Below are positions 51,125-53,791 of a DNA stretch of 53,791 nt, one piece after another (the stretch's first letter is position 1; each line of letters opens with the position of its first letter). The notes beneath the pieces were generated by a model. That model worked only from the letters and a program-made list of their open reading frames with translations, did not search any database and was not told the origin of the DNA. Both the position numbers and the translations under genes were made by a program. Source of the DNA: Sphingomonas lacusdianchii (GTDB lineage Bacteria; Pseudomonadota; Alphaproteobacteria; Sphingomonadales; Sphingomonadaceae); the NCBI RefSeq assembly GCF_022664395.1, contig NZ_JAKRET010000022.1, positions 1-53,791 of the forward strand, written 5' to 3'.

Positions 51125-51559
51125 ATGAGCGAACCAGTCACAGACCTCGACACCTTTAAGACCTTCCTCCGCGATCGCACGAGGGAGACTTGGGATGAGC
51201 GGCAATCTCCCTATTACCTGAGCTACGTCGCGACCGACTTGAAGAAGCTCGGCGTCGACTACAGGGAGTTCGTCGGCCCTCTGAAGCTCAGCCAATGGGC
51301 CGCTTCTAGCGAGGTTCCAGACACGGTGCTCGTATCGCATCCGACCCAGCGCGCGCGCATTGGCTTCGTGCCCTCCGACTCCGGTTTTGAGTTCGATACG
51401 GCCGAGGCGGCGTCGGAAGGCGAAAGCCGGCCGAAGGGACTCAACGTGCGGACGCGCTCGTTGGTCCAGTTCGTCCAAACCCTGGCTGACCTTCCTGAGG
51501 ACGCCGTTGCCGACCTCAGCGTTCCCGCGAAGACACTGATCGCCCTGCTGCAACGCTGA
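51125..51559 (+). CDS. Unrecognised protein, first gene of a two-gene operon
   Basis: A 144-aa protein. The start MSEPVTDLDTFKTFLRDRTR at 51125 is preferred to the upstream open frame, which has shadow composition. The pattern SPYYLSYVATDLKKLGVDYR followed by EFVGPLKLSQW and ARIGFVPSDSGFEF has a faint likeness to LOTUS/OST-HTH modules, but is not convincing. It overlaps the next gene by the TGATG at 51559, so the two are translated together. Confidence 0.6.
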   Translation: MSEPVTDLDTFKTFLRDRTRETWDERQSPYYLSYVATDLKKLGVDYREFVGPLKLSQWAASSEVPDTVLVSHPTQRARIGFVPSDSGFEFDTAEAASEGESRPKGLNVRTRSLVQFVQTLADLPEDAVADLSVPAKTLIALLQR

Positions 51560-52398
51560 TGCCCCTGCTTGTTGTGTTCGTCACCGGGAGCGGGGACGTC
51601 ATCGATGTCGTCAACGAGCGTCGCTCCTCGCTCGTGCCGGTAGACCTTCGCGACAACGCCTTCGCGGCTCTTGGCGGCGAGGAGGTTTCCGTGTCGGGTT
51701 TCAGGGTCGAGCTTGGGTGCACTCATCAGACATTCTTGGACCATCTCCAGAGCCTAGACCTGGGGCGCGCGTCAGGAGTCGTGATCCTTACGGACGATGC
51801 CCTCGCTGGGCTTGTCGCGCTTCTCGGCGACGTGTTCAGCGTCAACAGGTTCGCGTCTCCCGGCTACGGTCAGAAGGTCGTAAATCTTTTGCAGGCCGTC
51901 CTGTCGAAGGCGCTGAGAACGTTTAGGGTCTACAAGAACCGGTTTGACGACCTGAAGTATCAGCAGGTGTTGCGCCTGCCGCTACGGAACTTCGACGCGC
52001 CCGAGATCAGCGAACTGCAGACTGCGTGCCGCGACATGATGAACCGAGCGAATTTCGGTCAGGAGTTTGAGGCGGTGCTCAAGCGGCTGCGTGGGCGTCA
52101 GCGCCCGAAGAAGGCGCAGTCCGCCCCCGCCACCTATCTCGTCGACGACGCGGCGAAGCACTTCACGCTAGGACACGAGCTCCATGCGCAGGCCGAGACG
52201 GCCATGCCGCCGCACAACGAGCTCTGCATCCTGGGAAACGCGTTCCGATTTGGGAGAGCGTTCGACGGCAGGCGTCACTTCAACGTCAGCCGCGACGGCG
52301 GTGGATCGATGGTTGGGCAGTACCCCGACTGCCATGGGACGGTGCGGGGTCATCCGACCGCGTCGCACGTCAACATGTTCACGAACGACTACTTTTAG
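51559..52398 (+). CDS. Unrecognised protein, second gene of a two-gene operon
   Basis: A 279-aa protein starting MPLLVVFVTGSGDVIDVVNE. The N-terminal half has a Rossmann-like strand-helix pattern (VVFVTGSGDVIDVV and SGVVILTDDALAGLVALLGD). The C-terminal part is His-rich (KHFTLGHELHAQAETAMPPH, then CHGTVRGHPTASHVNMFTND) and could bind metal. No family is recognised. Coupled to the 144-aa gene and flanked by IS110 and an integrase, it may be a cargo system of unknown kind. Confidence 0.6.
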   Translation: MPLLVVFVTGSGDVIDVVNERRSSLVPVDLRDNAFAALGGEEVSVSGFRVELGCTHQTFLDHLQSLDLGRASGVVILTDDALAGLVALLGDVFSVNRFASPGYGQKVVNLLQAVLSKALRTFRVYKNRFDDLKYQQVLRLPLRNFDAPEISELQTACRDMMNRANFGQEFEAVLKRLRGRQRPKKAQSAPATYLVDDAAKHFTLGHELHAQAETAMPPHNELCILGNAFRFGRAFDGRRHFNVSRDGGGSMVGQYPDCHGTVRGHPTASHVNMFTNDYF

Positions 52399-53026
52399 AT
52401 CACGTGCACAGGGAAGTAGCGATGTAGCTCCCTGGTGCCGGTCTAACGAGTATCTTTCACCGAAAGCGGTCTGGGTTGAGCATGAGGTGAACCTCCCTAT
52501 TTCGACCCATCCGTACGATCGCTCGGTGCTTCCAGGCTCAAGGCTCTCGAAGCACATGAAGAATCGGTAGACGGGTTGCAGTTATGGCAGAGACGAGGAA
52601 AAGTCAAGATTTCTGGTCCCGAGAGCACCTAAAAGTACCCCTTTTGCCTCCTCCGAGCCCAGCGACCGCTTTGAATCTGGCCTGCCGGCCGCAGCGCTCC
52701 TCAGCGACACGCGTTTGAGATCGTGTCCGGGATCACATCCTTCGTGAGGACCGCGCGGTCGGACCCGATGTGCTGTGATCGGGCGCTGAGCTCGACAATG
52801 TGAGACTTGATCGGTCACAAAGAACGCCGGTTCCAGTGGCTCACCTTCGGTAGCTAGGAGCCGCTAACGGCAATGCGGCGCCTCCAACTTCTTGTCCTGC
52901 GTATCACCCAAATGTGCCGCCGGCCGACCGCTTCTGCTCAGCCATGCGAAAGGTCTGCTTAAGCTGAACGAGTGACTGAAGTTGGAACAGCCATGCGGCA
53001 CATCGAACGACTGAAATTGGGTCGGC
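52399..53026. other. Gene-poor region
   Basis: About 630 nt without a convincing gene. A CAGGGA/TCCCTG hairpin near 52408-52434 may end the operon transcript. Two AT-poor segments contain short direct repeats such as ACTGAA-TTGG near 52975 and 53010. No function is proposed. Confidence 0.4.
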
Positions 53027-53611
53027 TCAGACCTCAGTGCGTTCGGCCAGTTTTAGGGCGTCCTCCACGTCGACGCCCAAGTAGCGGACCGTACTGCCGA
53101 TCTTGGCATGGCCTAGAAGGATTTGAACGGCGCGGAGATTACCCGTGGCCTTGTAGATAATCGATTCTTTCGTGAGCCGGAGCGAGTGCGTCCCGTAATC
53201 CTGAGCCGGAAGGCCGATGCCGACCACCCACCCATGAACGAGGCGGGCATACTGCTGCGTGCTCATGTGGGCCATGTAGTCGTTTCGGCTCAGGAAGCCG
53301 AAGTCGTTCAGCGTCCCGCGACGTCGCTCCAACCATGCTCGCATCGTTTATCGTGCCGTATCCATCAGCTCGAACTGGACCGGCCGTTTGGTCTTCTGCT
53401 GAACCACAACGGCGCGGTCACGGACGCGTCTGCCGGAAACTACATCGCCGATCCTCACCTTGACCACATCACAGTCGCGCAGTTTGCTACCGATGGCGAA
53501 GTCGAACAACGCTCGGTCACGCAGTCGTCTATGCTGGTCGAGCCAGAAGCAAATAGCCCAGACCTGTTGCTGTTTCAGCGCCCGCTTCGCACCGATAAGC
53601 CGGCCCTCGTT
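53027..53611 (-). pseudogene. Tyrosine recombinase, broken
   Basis: Reading down from 53611, residues NEGRLIGAKRALKQQQVWAI, DRALFDFAIGSKLRDCDVVK, VVVQQKTKRPVQFELMDTAR and then MRAWLERRRGTLNDFGFLSR form a site-specific integrase of the type known from sphingomonads. An in-frame TAA at 53348-53350 and a TAG at 53612-53614 break it. The catalytic end is present (THSLRLTKESI, LLGHAKIGSTVRYLG). The N-terminal part is cut off near the IS110-like element at the right edge. A 105-aa stub from 53344 could still be made. Confidence 0.8.
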
Positions 53612-53749
53612 CTAGGGTCGAAGTTCGTGAAAGGCGGGGTCCAACGACGAGTGCCCCATCGATCTGAACTGATGGGGTGGATGCCCCCTTCGAGCGGCGT
53701 CGTATGATGCCGGACCGGCACCGGGAGGTGCCAAGCGAAGGAGGAGCAG

Positions 53750-53791
53750 ATGACCGACGTCCACATCCTCGCCATCGACCTGGCGAAGCGC
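53750..53791 (+). CDS. IS110-family transposase, 5' end only
   Basis: The frame starts at 53750 with a strong AAGGAGGAG site and encodes M-T-D-V-H-I-L-A-I-D-L-A-K-R before the window ends. This N-terminus matches IS110-family transposases, whose DEDD motif begins AIDLAK. The GC-rich stem sequences upstream (53672-53740) resemble the noncoding region of such elements. The element broke the integrase to its left. Confidence 0.75.
   Translation, partial: MTDVHILAIDLAKR

Noticed and set aside
52582..52818. 78-aa minus-strand open frame
   Set aside because: No ribosome site or motif; low-complexity composition.
1..53791. CRISPR array, tRNA or rRNA genes
   Set aside because: No regularly spaced repeats with unique spacers, tRNA cloverleaf or rRNA sequence was seen. 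The iterons and upstream boxes are not spaced like CRISPR repeats.

Overview
The window looks like part of a large conjugative plasmid (or integrated plasmid) of a high-GC alphaproteobacterium, most likely a sphingomonad. The reasons are the two alphaproteobacterial replication proteins (RepA-type initiator and RepC), a ParA plus ribbon-helix-helix partition pair, an iteron origin, and a long one-direction block of plasmid genes (ArdC, ParB-like protein, Strawberry-notch-like helicase/methylase, toprim primase, DUF3768, DUF7007, DUF6927). These assignments come from reading the proteins; no database search was run. No tRNA, rRNA or CRISPR array was seen.

Layout. (1) 1-30.8 kb: nearly all genes are on the minus strand and read away from the partition/replication region. 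The order is parA, RHH partner, toprim primase, a 1413-aa methylase-helicase, a ParB-like protein, ArdC antirestriction protein, small proteins, a DUF6927 gene split by a group II intron, a nuclease lipoprotein, and then a DNA-modification/anti-restriction block. That block holds a GHKL ATPase, a PP-loop ATPase, DUF3768, a DpdA-like transglycosylase, an 800-aa C5 cytosine methyltransferase with ten VADP repeats, and a Mom-like acetyltransferase-fold protein. The gene set resembles a plasmid establishment (leading-region) module that protects incoming DNA. Purine-rich leader tracts recur 24-65 nt upstream of nine genes or gene groups, and a 37-bp box occurs twice. The left edge cuts through a second group II intron. 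(2) 31-35.2 kb: a lytic transglycosylase (VirB1-like), a small membrane protein, repA and repC. Five copies of a 25-bp iteron, several inverted repeats, a 21-bp near-perfect palindrome and a probable counter-transcribed RNA with terminator lie here. (3) 35.3-41.6 kb: accessory region with an ImmA/IrrE-DUF4411 pair, a tyrosine recombinase with nearby direct repeats, VapBC, a serine resolvase with dyads, and an HNH-type protein. (4) 41.9-53.8 kb: defence and mobile DNA. There is a Thoeris pair (ThsB TIR-like plus ThsA SIR2-SLOG, the latter with a one-base frameshift in a T8 run), an IS3-family element, a 1244-aa protein with an N-terminal nuclease-like motif, an IS110-family element, an unrecognised two-gene operon, a broken integrase, and the start of another IS110-family element at the right edge.

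How the parts fit. Replication (RepA/RepC), partition (ParA plus RHH protein) and transfer (VirB1-like) are the backbone. The minus-strand block would act on entering DNA: ArdC blocks restriction, the methyltransferase and candidate hypermodification enzymes alter bases, and the ParB-like and helicase proteins handle DNA. The right-hand region carries cargo that guards the host or plasmid (Thoeris, toxin-antitoxins, undescribed large genes). The most novel candidates are the Mom-like/DpdA-like/repeat-methyltransferase/PP-loop cluster, the repeated leader elements, the 1244-aa gene and the 51.1-52.4 kb operon.
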